Assembly (NCBI GenBank): GCA_025331565.1
Contig: JAFREQ010000092.1
Location: forward strand, 671,001-735,000
Reading direction: 5' to 3'
DNA: 64,000 nt
Source: Holacanthus passer
Lineage: Eukaryota; Chordata; Actinopteri; Pomacanthidae
The notes under the pieces are model-generated. The model saw only the letters and a program-made list of their open reading frames with translations. It ran no database searches and was not told where the DNA came from. How positions within the stretch are numbered: the stretch's first letter is position 1; every line of letters starts with the position of its first letter. Both the position numbers and the translations under genes were made by a program. Shown in pieces: positions 11,098 to 24,900 of the stretch.

Positions 11098-14000
11098 GAA
11101 AAAATGTCATGAAGAACTTGTTTTCAAAAAACCTCTTATATAGCTACTGGGAATTCATGCATGACACAGGACTCCCTGATTGTCAGAGGATATTTCACAC
11201 ACTGTTCATGATTTCTCTCTCTCTCACTTCTGCATGTCAGAGCGAACGGAACTTTAATTTACACACTGTAATTTATGTGTCTGTTGATGTTTAACGCTCT
11301 GCTCTTTGGAACAGCTGTCTGAAGGAAAGTCTCCAACATGACAGGCCAAGCGATGCATCATGTAACTGATTTGATTATGATGGACAGACATCTCAAATAT
11401 ATCAGAATGCTATATCATCTGATCTAATTCATATTTATTTTAATATTTTGCAATCTGGAGAGGGGGGAAAGTTTTCACAGATGTGCTGTCTGTTCTCTGT
11501 TCATTCATTTTAATGTCGTAACCAATTATTAAACAGCTCTTAATTGAAAATTAGAGGGGCTTATGTTCACCACTTTCACCTTTGCCACAAATATATTGTT
11601 TGGAGATAATGGGGGAGAGGTAGTTGTTGTTTTTCCATGTCAGGAGAGGGTAAAGCGCAACTATTAAAAAACACTGTGGCTCTTGGATTTTTTTTTTTTT
11701 TTTTTGAATAAAATGAAGCATATGATTCAGCCCCGCTTCCCATTCAAATAATTTTATTTCATGTTAAATAATTTAAATAAATGCAGTGTTTGACATCAAC
11801 TTGTCTTAATGGGCTGTACAGTTTGATTACAGTTTGTTCCTAAGAATAATCTTCTGGCTAGTTTAGGCTGCAGGTTGTGGTGGCCATGGCTTGTCAGGAT
11901 GTCTCGCTCATATTTTTTCTTTTTTCTCTTCTTTTTTTTTTCATGAAAAATCATGTGCCCTTTCGTCTGGAGAATATAATTTGTAGGCCGGGGCATTTTT
12001 GTAGCGCCGCAATGCTTTGTTTATACTGGTATGTTGTATCACATTTGACTTATATCAGAAAGCAGCAGCTCCTGCGTAATGGATATTGAACTTGGCCATA
12101 TTTGGATTTCAAAATATTTCCATAGTTCATCCTTTGTAAGCGCTGTTCTCTGCTCTGATCAGTGTGTCTTCTGTAATAATGCAGATCACTACTTACGGGC
12201 TGTTTTGTTCGTTACTCCTCTGCTATTTTAGATTTAGTTTAAGATCTGTGATTTTCAATGACTGCTCCGTGAAGTGCCGGCTACTGAAGCGCACCTCCTG
12301 CCAGCACATTCATGTCAGTAGCCACTCACATTATTTCTGCTGGCACATCAGCATGCAGTGAAGACTTTACTGCCATTCTTGATCTCTCTGCTTTGTGAAG
12401 GTTTCTCCTTTATGTCAGCCACAAAAACAAGATTTCTGAAAGAGTTGTCCAAGGTTCCCGCCATCATGGAAAGTCATGCAATTAATATAACCTTTCACAG
12501 TTTTGGAAATCATGGATTTTATTTTTGTGTGTGTTGAAATTAATTGTGAGAGAAGTCTTCCGTGGGTAACCTTCCATGTCATGTAACGTAACAGAATGTT
12601 ATATGACAATGTTTTGCCTAATGTTATCACTTATGTTTCTTCATTTCCAAACAAGAGAATGACCAACATGTTTCACTCAGTCGTTCCAAAGGCAGCACGT
12701 CTTCTTTATAAAGTGTGAAGCACTTAGAGATTGAAAATATTGCTATTTAGTTTTCATACAATAAAACATTTGGAGTAAAATATTATATTCGGTATAGTAC
12801 ATAAACAGTTCTGTTCGCGTACATATAGGTTGTGAATGGTCTGGTAAAGTTCATTACGGGCCCCCTGAAAAATTATGGAAATGTTTTGAAATTGAAATGA
12901 AAATACATGGGAACCATGATTTTCTATGCAGGGACACTTGTTGTTTACGTGCTTATGTCTGTCTGTCCGACTGCCCATCGACACACACAAAAAGAAGCAG
13001 TGCAGGTTGTTAGCTAACTTTTAACTGGCTAAAAACCGTTTCTAAAGCATTTCAATTTTACTGTGTTTATGAACATTTGATGAAAGCGATATTTTTTCAA
13101 TGACCTAATTAGTGGCTATGAATAGATTTAAAAAATTACACGAACATTGTACACAAGAAACCAAAATAAAAAAAAAAAATCCCTTTTGCATTCTTTTTGC
13201 TTTCTGAAACTCCTTAAGATTAGAGAAACCATAGTGCCATGGTAAATACTATATATACCATGAATGCTAATTTCCATTTTGACATGACACTATCAGACTG
13301 CCGGTTCCATGCTGTCTTTTGGAAGACGGTTTCATTATTGTCATTAACGATTAAAGTTCTGACAGCGAGAAATCTCTTTGACACCTCTTATTCCAAGCTC
13401 AGTACAGACTACATCACATTAACATGAACACTCATTTAATATCTCAAAAGGTGTATTTAGAAATTAATCGAATTTCTGTATGCACCCATGTTCCAGTTGT
13501 GGTCACAATCAAGCGTTGTGCTCTCCGCTGTAGGAAAAGTGCCAGGAGCCATGGGGTGGTTGTTAGGGCAGATTATGCTTATGCAATGTCAACTCGCTTT
13601 ACTTAATTAATACAACCTCTGAACTTGAAAGTCAATTTTCTCCCACAATAATTAACATTCACCTTGGCCCCTCAGCGAGGGTCAGGTACCACACAGATAA
13701 ACCTGACATTTAGTTCAAAGGAATATTAATGTCAGGGATGTGTAAAGCACAGGGTCAGTCCGACAAATAGATGTCAGCATGTATGTAGCTGATCGGAAAA
13801 CTGACTGAGGATGAAAAGGTGACAAATTAGATTCCCCCGAGGGATCCTACATGAAACTTTTTTTTCTGTTGGACTGCTTTTTGAAAGGAAGCGGAGGGGG
13901 GTGTAGAAATAACAACCAGCTCCTCTTCTGTGCCTAATATTTTGGGGCAACGAGTTACGGAGTGGGCAAATAAAATACACTCAATCACTGATGAGCAATC

Positions 14001-16419
14001 TGAACCAAGCCCATGTCCTTGAATTGTGTTCTGGTGATTTGGAGTTAATGACAGTGAGTCTCCTAGAAATTATATTGTTATACAACTTTTAACATTTTAC
14101 TGTAAAGGAAAACATGATGGCTGCCTTGAATATGTTCACTGGCAAAATTCTTCAGTCAAATGCTATAGTCTTGTACCACACAGAAGTCAATGGGAGGCGG
14201 CGGAGGTTGATGGTGTGTTAGAAGGAGCATTGACACTGACCCTGGGGCACATGAAAGACTTTTGGGTTGGGGAAAGATTGTAGTCTGTGGTGTGCATCAA
14301 GACTGTTGACTTTTTGAGTATTTAGCCAAGACCACCATTTTTTCCTAACATCGAGCCACCTCAACATAACCAGAAAAATTAATGATGGTTTAGTTGCCAA
14401 GGAAATATGTTGAAACCCATTTTACAGGGATGTTATGTATGCCACTTTGCACATATGTTCATAAAATACTTTTTATTATGTTCATAAAAAGAGATATATT
14501 GGGCATCAGTGTGTTTCTGTTAAATGCACAAGTCATATATAAGTGTAGTTTCCAGAAGACTGGGTTGATTTGAACATACATTACATAATATGGGGTTTTT
14601 GTGAGGCTGATATCTTTGGTCTCAACATATTCATATTTGTGTCTTTCAAAATTAAGTAAGATAAATAAACTCTCAACAATGTGAAATAAATATAATAGAA
14701 ACATTTTATATTTTCAGCATTACCAAACTTTAGAATCCTGACTCTGGTATTTCTAAAAATCCAGGCTACAGCCCTGCAGGGATGTCTTTCTCTTTCGTCA
14801 TCAGCAATCAATATGTTTTGACAGTAAATAGCTTTTGATCTTTTGATAGTCTAAATGTATTTGTGATATCATTTCAGAACACTTTAAAACGGCTTTAATA
14901 CATTTTTTTTCCATTCCATAATGGGATCCTAACAGATTCAGTTATTTATATATGGAGAAACAGTTTCACACCTAGTACACACATCCTCATCGTCGTTCCT
15001 TGAACACACTTTGTGTGACCGACAACAGTCTGTTGAGGTGCAAAGGGGCACAGCTCATTGCTGACGGCCCTCCACCGTCCTGGCTCTTACACGAGCTCAT
15101 GGAATGCATCATACAGTTTGTTGCATCAGTGTCAATCCGTCGCTGACACCTGAGGATGGATCTTCGTTGTGGCAACAGTGCCATCTTCCACAGAGGTTCA
15201 TTTGTGCAGAAACAGATGTAGTGTTTGCATAATTCATCAGCAGCTTGTTTTGTGGATGGATTAAGGTAATCATTGGTTACGAGTAAATCTGTCTACCTCT
15301 ACACAGTAAAGGGAGAGCATTTGCATAATAAAACCAACTTTTACAAACACTGTGGAAGATTGCAGTCTCACTCTGCATACAGAGTGCAGGTCTCGGTCCC
15401 CTACATATTAACGAAACATATACATTCCAGAATGTAAAGTGCCCATATTCATGTACCTATTTATGTACAGGATTTTTTATTGCAATGAAAGTCAGTAGTC
15501 CATTGATTTAGTATTGCAATTCCATAAAGGCAAAGGACTGTTGAGAAACAGATTAAGTAAAGAGTAGCTGGGGCGCCTTGTTAGAGAGCACACACCGTGT
15601 ACTAAGACTGAACTCTTCCAGTGCTGCCCCCCCCCGTCTCTCTTTGGCTGTCAATTTCTAATAAAGGCAAAAAATGCCCAAAAGAATAGTCAAAGGATCA
15701 GAGGTCAAGATATCCTGACTTGTAAACCCTGAACTGGTCACAGATATAAATGCAGTCTGCACAATATGACAACATTCTGAAGAAAAACATTGACCCAGCA
15801 AGTTGAAAGTTCACCTGTCTCTGTCTCTTTCTTCTGTCTCGAGCTGTCTATCAAAAAGCAACAGGCAAGTCCTTCCTCTATAAAGAAAAAATAATAGAGG
15901 GCATACAACAGCATCGCTTCAGGAGACTCTTGAAGGACCTCTATGACGTGCATGATGACGGTCACATGACTGACGGGGCAGTCAAGCTATTAGTGCTAAC
16001 AAACTTCACCACTGGCACTGATTATTTTCTTACATTATAAGTCACGTTAGCCTGGTTACAAGGCTATTAAAAGGTAGCCTCCAGATGCCTTTGGCTGTCT
16101 CTGTTTGCCAAAGTGTTCGAGTGTGAAGACCTTTCAGATGAGGGTCACGTGGCTGACTGAGGGGGCTGAGCGCACAGGCATGAGCACACTTTCTGCTAGA
16201 TGACCACAGTTGGCTGTGGAACCTAATATAACAATGCTATCTTGTGTACAGTAGATTACCATTTGCTGTGTGTTTGACAATGTTGTTTTGAGTGAATGAG
16301 TTTTCATTAAAAAATGTTGCCTCCCGTTCACTGGGAAATTATGTTATAAATGATGGTTCGGTTTTATTTACTGAAATAACATTCTGTTAGATCTGTCCTT
16401 TTCCTCATTGTTAAATATT
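11098..16419. other. intron 1, no gene seen
   Basis: AT-rich sequence with homopolymer runs (T-run about 11690-11705, A-run near 13171, C-run at 15627). No supported gene or RNA. Confidence 0.5.
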
Positions 16420-16730
16420 TCTCGGGGTGGTGTTTTGTTGCACGGCCCAAATATTATAGAGCTCCCCTTTGACATCAGGTCAGCAGAAACTCTGCACATC
16501 CTCCGTCGCACATTAAAAACTCATCTGTTCAGACTGCACCTTGGCAATATAAAAAATAAAAACCTCTCTATCTCTTATTTTTTTCTAATTGTAGCACCCA
16601 GAGCAATGTGAAGCAGTTCAGCTTATTTGATGAAGCTGATGTGCTTGCATGATTCTTGCAAATTTTTGGTTGCATCCAAATGGCTACATGCATTTATTGT
16701 ACGTCAATAAAACTTAGCTAAACGAAAGAG
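16420..16730 (+). mobile_element. 3' end of a CR1/L2-like LINE
   Basis: The translated strand reads ELPFDIRSAETLHILRRTLK followed by THLFRL. This is the pattern that closes the reverse-transcriptase ORF of L2/Rex1-like LINEs, where usually N-S-L-P-x-x-I-R-S precedes L-K-T-H-L-F. An AT-rich 3' untranslated part follows to about 16730. The copy is heavily 5'-truncated and cannot move. Exact family uncertain. Confidence 0.6.
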
Positions 16731-17857
16731 ATTTACTGTAATGTAAAAAATCTCAATCCTACAATTCTGAAATCTCAGTTGCATCTTTCACTAGACTGCC
16801 TGTAAATGTCCTTCAGACTCAGACACTTTATGACTGTTAAAATTTTAGACTCAATCCATGATAACCCAGAATATTTCATAAAGGTTTGTTTTTCTCTCAC
16901 CCTGAAAGTTCATTTCAAAGCCACATAGGACATAAAACTATTCACAAGCTTAGTCTTACTCCTCCTGATCAATAAACTGAATTTAAATCAGTTGCCCCTG
17001 TAAATGATGATATTTTATAACTTAGCCCCAAAATGTCAGCTTTATAATATCTAAAGTTTTACCTCAATGCAACAAAACCAACAGAAAATAAATTAATTTC
17101 ACCCGATTCATTCAAGTAAAGGTGATGTTTTGCATGTCTCTTGAGAAAATCGCATGCTTTTTCTGAGCCTTTTAATCACAGTTAAGCGTGATGAGCGTAT
17201 AAATGTGTGACTTTGACACGGTGGGTGGTACCTGTGTGTAAGGTATTACTGCAGCAGTATCTCGCCATGCAGCCTTTGTTAGCACCGTGCTTCTGGCCAA
17301 CAGCACTCGAGCAAAACAGAAGGCAAACACCAAATACAAGCTTGTTGGCAAGTTGTTGTGGGATGGAGCTTTGCGATTTAGTTGTTTGCTTAATATGTTT
17401 AGACATGGTGGGTCAATAATGAATGCGAGCCACGGTACAGATTATTATGAGGCCGCTGATTAATTCTGACACAATTAGTCATATGTTTCATTTAGATTAG
17501 GCACAGGAATGGCTTTAGAGGTAGGAGTGTCATACGATGATGCCAAAATGTTCCCCCAACCCCCCATTTCTGATCAAGCCAAGATTGCTTCCAAGCCAAG
17601 ATTGTTTAACCCCAGTGTCATTTTGGGAGATTTGTGAGTACTTTTCTACACCACCTGCCATAAAGCAGTTTTCTCCCTGTGAGTCGGTCTGTAGGGGGAC
17701 GTGAAACACTATTTTCCAGAGAAAAATACAGTTCTGCCTACCCCAAAGACTTCATTCACGCTGCCGGCTCATACGATTATTTTCCTACGTCTGTCACCTT
17801 CTAACTTGTTGAAAAACATGAATAGGTTACGGCAGTATACTGAACTGAGATGTGTTA

Positions 17858-17905
17858 ATCAAGTTGATTTTATTCATATAGCCCCAAATCACAGGATATG
17901 AGACC
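17858..17905 (+). repeat. short fragment of a fish interspersed repeat
   Basis: Contains TTGATTTTATTCATATAGCC and then CCAAATCACA, the start of an abundant percomorph repeat as remembered. Too short to classify. Confidence 0.35.
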
Positions 17906-19835
17906 CTTTTAGGAAGTCATGATGATTAGGAAACAGTATAATGAAATGTCAGTTATCGGATTATATTAGACTCATATATTGGATGTGTAAACCAGTGACG
18001 CAGCATGAGTTGTCTGGTGAATGCAAAATATGAGGCTGATCATGACAGTGAGAATTCTCACAGTTCTGTGTGCTGATATGCTTTGAAATGAAATTATCAA
18101 ATGTTCTGGAATGAAAATGAATTTAATGTTTTGCTTTTACACTGTATTTTTCGGTCGTTCAGACAGGGCCGCCAGCAATACATTTCTTCACCTCTTCAAC
18201 ACCTCCTAAGTGATCATGTGATATCCTCTCAGTGATTTTCTGCAACTGACGGCATTGTTTTATTTGAATGAAATTGTATTTCCACTAGCAATTAACCTGT
18301 GAAATTACTGATATCTACTAACAATATTAATAGGGATGGTCCAAAATGGAGAGACAAGAAACCCAAGGTGGAACAGGATAAAAAGGCTGCTGCTGGTGCA
18401 TCAGAGTAAATGTGCAGTATAAAGGGACTATATTGTACAGCTGCTTGTTCTTGTCTTCTTACCACAACCATCTAGGACCCTATCAGGAATGTGTATCAAA
18501 AGAAATATGATAAATTACTTTAATTTAAGTTGGCAAGGGGTAAAAGTAGATTTCTACTTTTATCTCGGCCTGAGTCCAAAATTTCACAACGTACACATTC
18601 AGTCTGACTTTTAATGCAATCGGGACTGCTATCACAAGCCTCCCATCAGAATACATTTCACACATGCTCCACCATATCCATCACATCCAGGCTGGTAAAA
18701 TGCTCTTCAAGCAGGCAGCGTAAACCAAGCTATGATCCACTTGAAACACAGAGGACGTCAGATCGTCTCTCTTATTACAGGCTGTCAAATGGAGAGAATG
18801 ACTCTGATCCGCCTATTGCCGCTCGTCAGCGCAGTTATTGAAAATCACCTTCAATTTGCTCCAGATGTAGAGATTGTGAGGGGCAAGTCGCTGTGTTCCG
18901 TTTGATGTGGCGATCACTCCGATTGTTCCTCTAGACAGGACTGAGGGAGTGAGGCATGATGGGGGAAAAAAAGAAATCAGCAGAATCAGTCAGCGGGAAA
19001 GTACAAAAGGCTTAGATAATAGGGCCATCTTTGGAAATAGAACATGACTGTGGATGTATGCTCGTATACATGCATTTAGATTTCATGTATAAAACTTGCT
19101 TAATTGATTGTAGAAATGCGCACAGCGAGGATTTAGAGAACATTGTGACCAAAAATCACGTCAGGTTTAAAGGGCTCTTATGTGTCTCATATACAGCCTG
19201 AATGATTTCTCTGTCCTGTCTGCAGTGGCCGTGAAGTATTTAATATCGGTGACAGTAACTGTGTCAGAGCGTAATGCATCAGTCTGGGTATTAAGGTAAC
19301 CCTGCCGTTTTGTTATTCTGCACGTAAAATCACATTGCATGCTTTAGAAATTGCCTGTATGGGATGGTGCTTCTTTATTTTCGCTCTGACACCTCATCTT
19401 TGCGGCTGCTTTCAAAGCTTCACAGCCGGCAAATAGACTGAGAATCATCTTTGTTTGTATTAGAGTTTTGTCCCAGAAAGAGGTTTTTTTTCTGACCCTC
19501 GATGGAACCCTCCTACTGAAACTTTTATGTATTCTTGTGGCACTGTAACCGATTCGCCAACAAAGAAAAAAGAAGGAATAGAAAAGCCCTGCTGCGGGCT
19601 TGTGCAGAGCTTCAATCAAAATCCTGGAAGCTAGTTGACATGCAGGGTGTGGAGGTCCCTGCAAAGTTATTGAACTTCTTTCTCTTCATTTTTTTCACCA
19701 GCAGCTTTTTATATTACCTGGCAAAAACTTCTCTATCTTTTTTTTTTTTTTTGCCCCGGTCTGTCCAAAGCCGGAGCCTGTGGTTTGAAAGGCTCACTGT
19801 CCCTAGATTAGGTTCTGCTGGTGTGTATGATCAAT

Positions 19836-20040
19836 GAACCGGAGCCGACTCGCGGTCAGAGCAGCGCGGTGGGGTTGCAGCTACATCCCGCCAAGTGGCT
19901 GGATGGTGATAAGTTCATTGTTGTGCCTCCTGCGTGCCCCAGATAAGCCCCAGCACGTCGGGGGTTCGCCGTGGCAGCCACAACAGCGGCAGCGGCAGCC
20001 CCAGTGTAAGCTGGTTACGGCTGGTCAGACCGCGGCGTTC
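19836..20040. promoter_or_regulatory. short CpG-dense patch within intron 1
   Basis: About 18 CpG dinucleotides occur in 205 bp in an otherwise AT-rich, CpG-poor intron. The patch is GC-rich and contains GGC-type triplet runs (CAGCGGCAGCGGCAGCC). Open frames of 69 codons (plus strand) and 136 codons (minus strand) overlap it but resemble no protein I know and probably follow from low stop-codon density. It could be an internal promoter, an enhancer, or a GC-rich conserved element. No TATA box or clear initiator was identified. Confidence 0.35.
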
Positions 20041-20744
20041 TGACAGATTGTAATTCCCACCTCTTAGGGTCTTTAGTGCTAATTTACCAGCCTGATTACA
20101 CAGGCAAACAAGTTTACCGCGTTTAACATACGCCACTTGGATTCTCAAACGACGTTGATGGCACACTGTATTTATACACCGGTGAGACTCACACAAACTG
20201 TTTACCCACGCTAAAAACAACTTTATATATACAGTAAAGCTACCAGTCAGAATGGATGAAAAGTCTGTGGAGGGATAGTGGGAAATCTTTTCTCTGCTCA
20301 AAAAGCAATTAACAATTATTTTCATTTATTCACTCATTTACTAAGTTCATCGTTTGTTTTAAGAAAGTGTCTAAAAAATAGTAAATTACATCAATCCCAA
20401 TGTCCTGAAGCCCAAGGTGGTGTATTCAATTTGATTCATCTGACCAGCAGCCCAAAACCCAAAGTTATTCAATTAACTGTCGCTGTAGACGCACAAGTGC
20501 AACAAGTTTTCACATTTGAGTAGCTGCAGTATGGTAATGTTTGACAGTTTTGATACAAGAATTAATTAAGCACACACAAGGACAGGAAAAAGTTGATTAT
20601 GATTAAAAAGTATCTAAAATAAAAGTAAACATGGAAACTACACAGAGCAATTAAACTCCAAACTCCAAACTGCAGCAATTAAACAGCAGTTCAGTATATG
20701 AACACGAATATGGTACACCAGGATATTCTATAACCTGATTATAG

Positions 20745-21120
20745 CTAGATAGATTGATGGAGTGGTTTATTAGTCCCAGCTGGAAATTGCACTGCTTAAA
20801 GGAAAAATGGCAGGAGAAAATAAGTGGGAGAATTTTCTCTGTACATATATAAATATGTGTGTGTAATATAGTCTAGTGGTAGCAAAGTAAGACCTAGTCT
20901 AATAGTGTAACATTAAATGCAAGTATCCTGTTGTGCAGTTATGGATCTGATGATTAACAGGTGTTGAAAGGTGTATGAGTTCAGGGTGAGTGTTTGTGTG
21001 AGGCTTAGTCCGTTTGGTGTTTTCCATACTGCACAGCAGTTTGTGCAGCATTCTCTTCTCCACCACCACCACCTCTAACAGCTTTTCTTTATCCAGATAT
21101 CCACATGCAGATTGCATCAA
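20745..21120 (-). mobile_element. LINE 3' end fragment with TATC tail
   Basis: Begins with degenerate TAGATAGATTG units, then TTTATTAGTCCCAGCTGG and AAATTGCACTGC. On the minus strand this is a LINE 3' untranslated end with a short repeat tail. The body includes a stretch with CACCACCACCACCTCTAAC that I associate with abundant fish L2/Rex1-like copies. Not coding. Confidence 0.5.
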
Positions 21121-21849
21121 ATTGACAGGTGTAAATGGGGTCTAAAAGTCAGGAATCTCAGGATCAGCTGCATCGATTTTGACCTTTCATTATCAGATGC
21201 ACATCTCACAAGCATCCCAACTTTGTGGACGTGCTGCACTAACTCTCCGGAGTGCCCCTTTCACCAGCTTTTCTCAGAGGAGATACTCAGTGAATGTGCA
21301 ACAGCATGACGCCAGAAGGTGCATGGTGTAACGCCAAGTTTACCTGAATGAATGATGGGAAAAACAGTGCAAGCTTTGACTGGGAATGCAATATACTACC
21401 ACCTTCTTGTATATAACACAATCAATATGTGTTAAAGCCTGCAGTGCTTTTTTTTATTGGTGTTAGGAATGTCAGGCCTTTATTTTTGAGCGTGCAGCCC
21501 GCCACACTCAACAGCTTACATTGTTATGCGATCCATACGGCATTGATGTTTTGTCTAAAGCCAGCCTTCCAGTGGATGGCCATGTCTATCTGCAGCGAGG
21601 GGCTCAACTGACGCCACAGTCATGGATTATACAAATCGCAATGCTTTTCTCATATTTCTGCTTTTTGCCAAGGTGGGATAAGACGGAGTGGAGACTCAGT
21701 GTAACTCAATGGACAGAACAGTGTATCTGTACAAGAGTTAGAGCTGCTCTCAGTGGGTGGAGCATGGTTTTAACTTGTCTAGGGTCAGATGCTCATCTTG
21801 TTTAATTTTAAGTAAATGCTATTTGAATATTAACATTATGATAATGTAT

Positions 21850-21960
21850 CAGCAAAAGACAGATCATTACTTTGATAATCAGTTAGATTATTTTTATGTG
21901 ATTTTGAATACAACCTCATTCATTTTGTGATATGAATTTCAACCATATCGCCCAGTTCTA
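21850..21960 (-). repeat. fragment of an hAT-like fish repeat
   Basis: On the minus strand it starts AACTGGGCGATATGG, the motif that opens a widespread non-autonomous family. The related start CTGGGCGATC occurs at 31170. Its other end is not recognisable. Confidence 0.4.
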
Positions 21961-24900
21961 GTGTAACTACTTCTACTGCTGAGGACGTCTGAGCTCAGCA
22001 GGTGCAGTAGACATTACTGGAGAGTGTCTTCCTGCCCTGCTGGAAGTCAAACAGTCACTTGTGCTCCGTTGCTCTGTCGTCTGACTCTGTTGTTGTTAGC
22101 TGGAATTGGTTTCACGGTTGCCCATCCGTCTGGTTTGGGCCTTATTTTTATCATTTCTGTCAGTTAGAGCGACATTTACTGACTGACTTTATTGGACAGA
22201 TTATGGATTATTACAAGGATATGAACAGTAGTTTATATCAACAACTCACAGCAGTAGCTGCAATAAGTTTATTTTAGCATTCACTACTTTGCACATTCAA
22301 ATAAGAATGAGTTTAGTTAACTGAGTTAAAATAAGTAGGTTATCTGAGGAGACAGGGCCATAGCTACAACTGTACAAGTAGGCTGAGGTCATGCCCTCGG
22401 GATTTTGAAGGATTTTATTATACAACATTTACATGAAAGATAAGGCGATTAGTCACTTTTTAATCTGTCTGGTGAGGAAATATCATAAATGGATGGTTAC
22501 TGGTTAGTCATTTTTTTCAATTAAACCAGGCAAAACAAGACTGATCTATGAAGTCCTCATTCTTGGTTCATTGTCTCAGTATTTCTAAAATCCAAGGCTT
22601 GAGATTGGAGACTACAAATTTATAACAGACAGCCTAGACTGGGGGTTTGGAGTTTCAAAGATGAGAGCCTTTAGCACAAAATATGCCTATGGTTGTGTGT
22701 ACTGAAGGATCTAGAGTTTTGTGAAATTGAAACCATACAATGGACTAGTAACCCAGACATCTCAGCCTGTGATGTTTGGCTTTTGGTCATTCTTATTTCA
22801 AACCTGTCCCTTGTGTGTTCCCCTACTTTATATAAATGAAATACTAAATCACCGGGAGATCCCTTTTATGGGTGAGGCAATTGTCTCTCTGGTAACTAAG
22901 GATCAGGATCTGTTTGACTCAGCTCAGGTGAATGACAAATCACTGTGCACATTTACTTCACTGTGTAATCATAGCGGAATGTTGCATTGTCAGGAAGATA
23001 AAATGAAATGTTCTGAGCTTGGAGAGTGGGAGAAAAACTCACTGCACTAGCGGAGGAGTAAGCAAGCAGCACTATCTGTCAAACACAAGGTTGAACTTAG
23101 TTTAAAGTTTCGAATCACCAGCTGAACACAGTTTTACCCAACACCAGTCTGTTTAAAACCAGCTAATGTCAGACAGTCTATGCTGATTGCATTAATTAGG
23201 TGAGAGAATTATGTTATGTGGTTCTATATTTCCTCTCTTTTTATTTCCCTGTGTTTCTTACATACCTTCATCAGAACACAAGAGTTGATTTTTCATGCCA
23301 GGGTATTTTTTCTGATCAAACCTGCATGGAGGAGATGAAAACAAAGCAACGGAAGAATTTCATACCTACACACCTTTGAACTGAAAACATGTTTCTCAGG
23401 GTTACAGTGTCTCGGCCACACGCCGGCTCCATTCCGCTCGAGCGATCAGCCATCACTATGTTATTGATATGATATGTTTGATTATCACCCACCGTGATAA
23501 TCAATATCTTACATACACAAGTACACTAAGGCTGATCCCACTGGCACTCTTTGTTCCTTACTGCTGTGGGAAAGTTCACATTGTGGCATTGTGGTAATAT
23601 GAGTTTTGGTAACCCACAGAGTCAGAAGACACCTGGTGTCTGTAGCTTCAGCTGTGTGCGACAGACAAAAATGTGAGACATTTGCTGGTTCTGGCTTCTT
23701 AAATGTAAGGATTTGCTGCTTTTTTAAAAAACTATGAAAGTAACGTTTTGGACAGTTTGCTGGACAAAGTAAGTAATTTGAAGATTTGACTTTGGGTTCT
23801 GGGAAATTGTGATGATCATTTTTCAGTTTTTGACATTTTATAGACTTTTATAGACAAAAATTTGCAGATGATAATGAAAATGCTCATTAGTTGCAGCCCT
23901 ATTGTCGATATCAGTCTCATTCCATCCAGAAAGCATTTTGGTGTTTCAGTTGGTTCAGATGACATTATCACTACTACCTCACTATACCTCATCTTACCTG
24001 TAAGACGACAGAAACATTTGTAGGCCTTGGCTTGGTTATTTGGTGGAAAATGAGCTTGAATGGCCTCTGGTTGACCCTCGATGAATAGGAATAACTTCAC
24101 AGTAATATAGCAGATTACTGTGACTATGTAAGCTTGGAGGCACATACCCCAATTGCTTCCTTATATGGACATTCTGTAGTTATTTTTCTCAATTTTAATG
24201 TTCTTGCTTAAAGAAAAGTAGCATTTATTTACTGTGAATAAATCTCAGAAAGCCTGGAGTGCATTTGTTCATAATATTGTACTTTTTTTCAGTAGTTTAT
24301 TGGCAAAACTGCCAGCGTCAATAAAGCACAAGCTTCTGGCTCATACTGTATATACTTTGCAACATGATGAGGAACAACTAGTTATTCAGGCAGTGCAGAG
24401 GTACTTGTGCTACTTGGAAGGCATGCTAAATTGCCATTTGGGAGTGCCAAGCAATCCCCATGGAACACCATGCTTAAGCATTCAAGGTGACTTGAGTAGC
24501 AGGGTCACTTTAACTGTTTTCTCTCAGCCATTAAACTTTTCTTCTCAAGTGGGACTACAGGGCACTTGTAGTTTAGCCTAATGAAAAATGGACAGGTAAA
24601 TTGGCAGAGTGAGCTACTGGAAAATATTCTACGTCCTTTAACAAGTGGAATGGTTTGAAATTCAGGGAAGTGGTGCCAAAAATTCCTGATGTTGTTCATT
24701 TAGAATACAAGGAAAGAGATTCAGGATTTATAGACTTGATGCCACATGAAAAGGTGTCTCAGACAACTGGTTACTAGACGATATGTGCAAGCAAGCTTGT
24801 AACAAAACTCCTTAGCAGTGCTCTATCTGCTACACAGGACAACACGATGGATGAAGTTTGAACAACATATGAAAGCTGATCGAGCGAGGATGTGAGTGAA

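Noticed and set aside
19915..20325. A 136-codon minus-strand gene across the CpG patch
   Set aside because: No recognisable family, no promoter or splice evidence; stop codons are rare there because of GC content.
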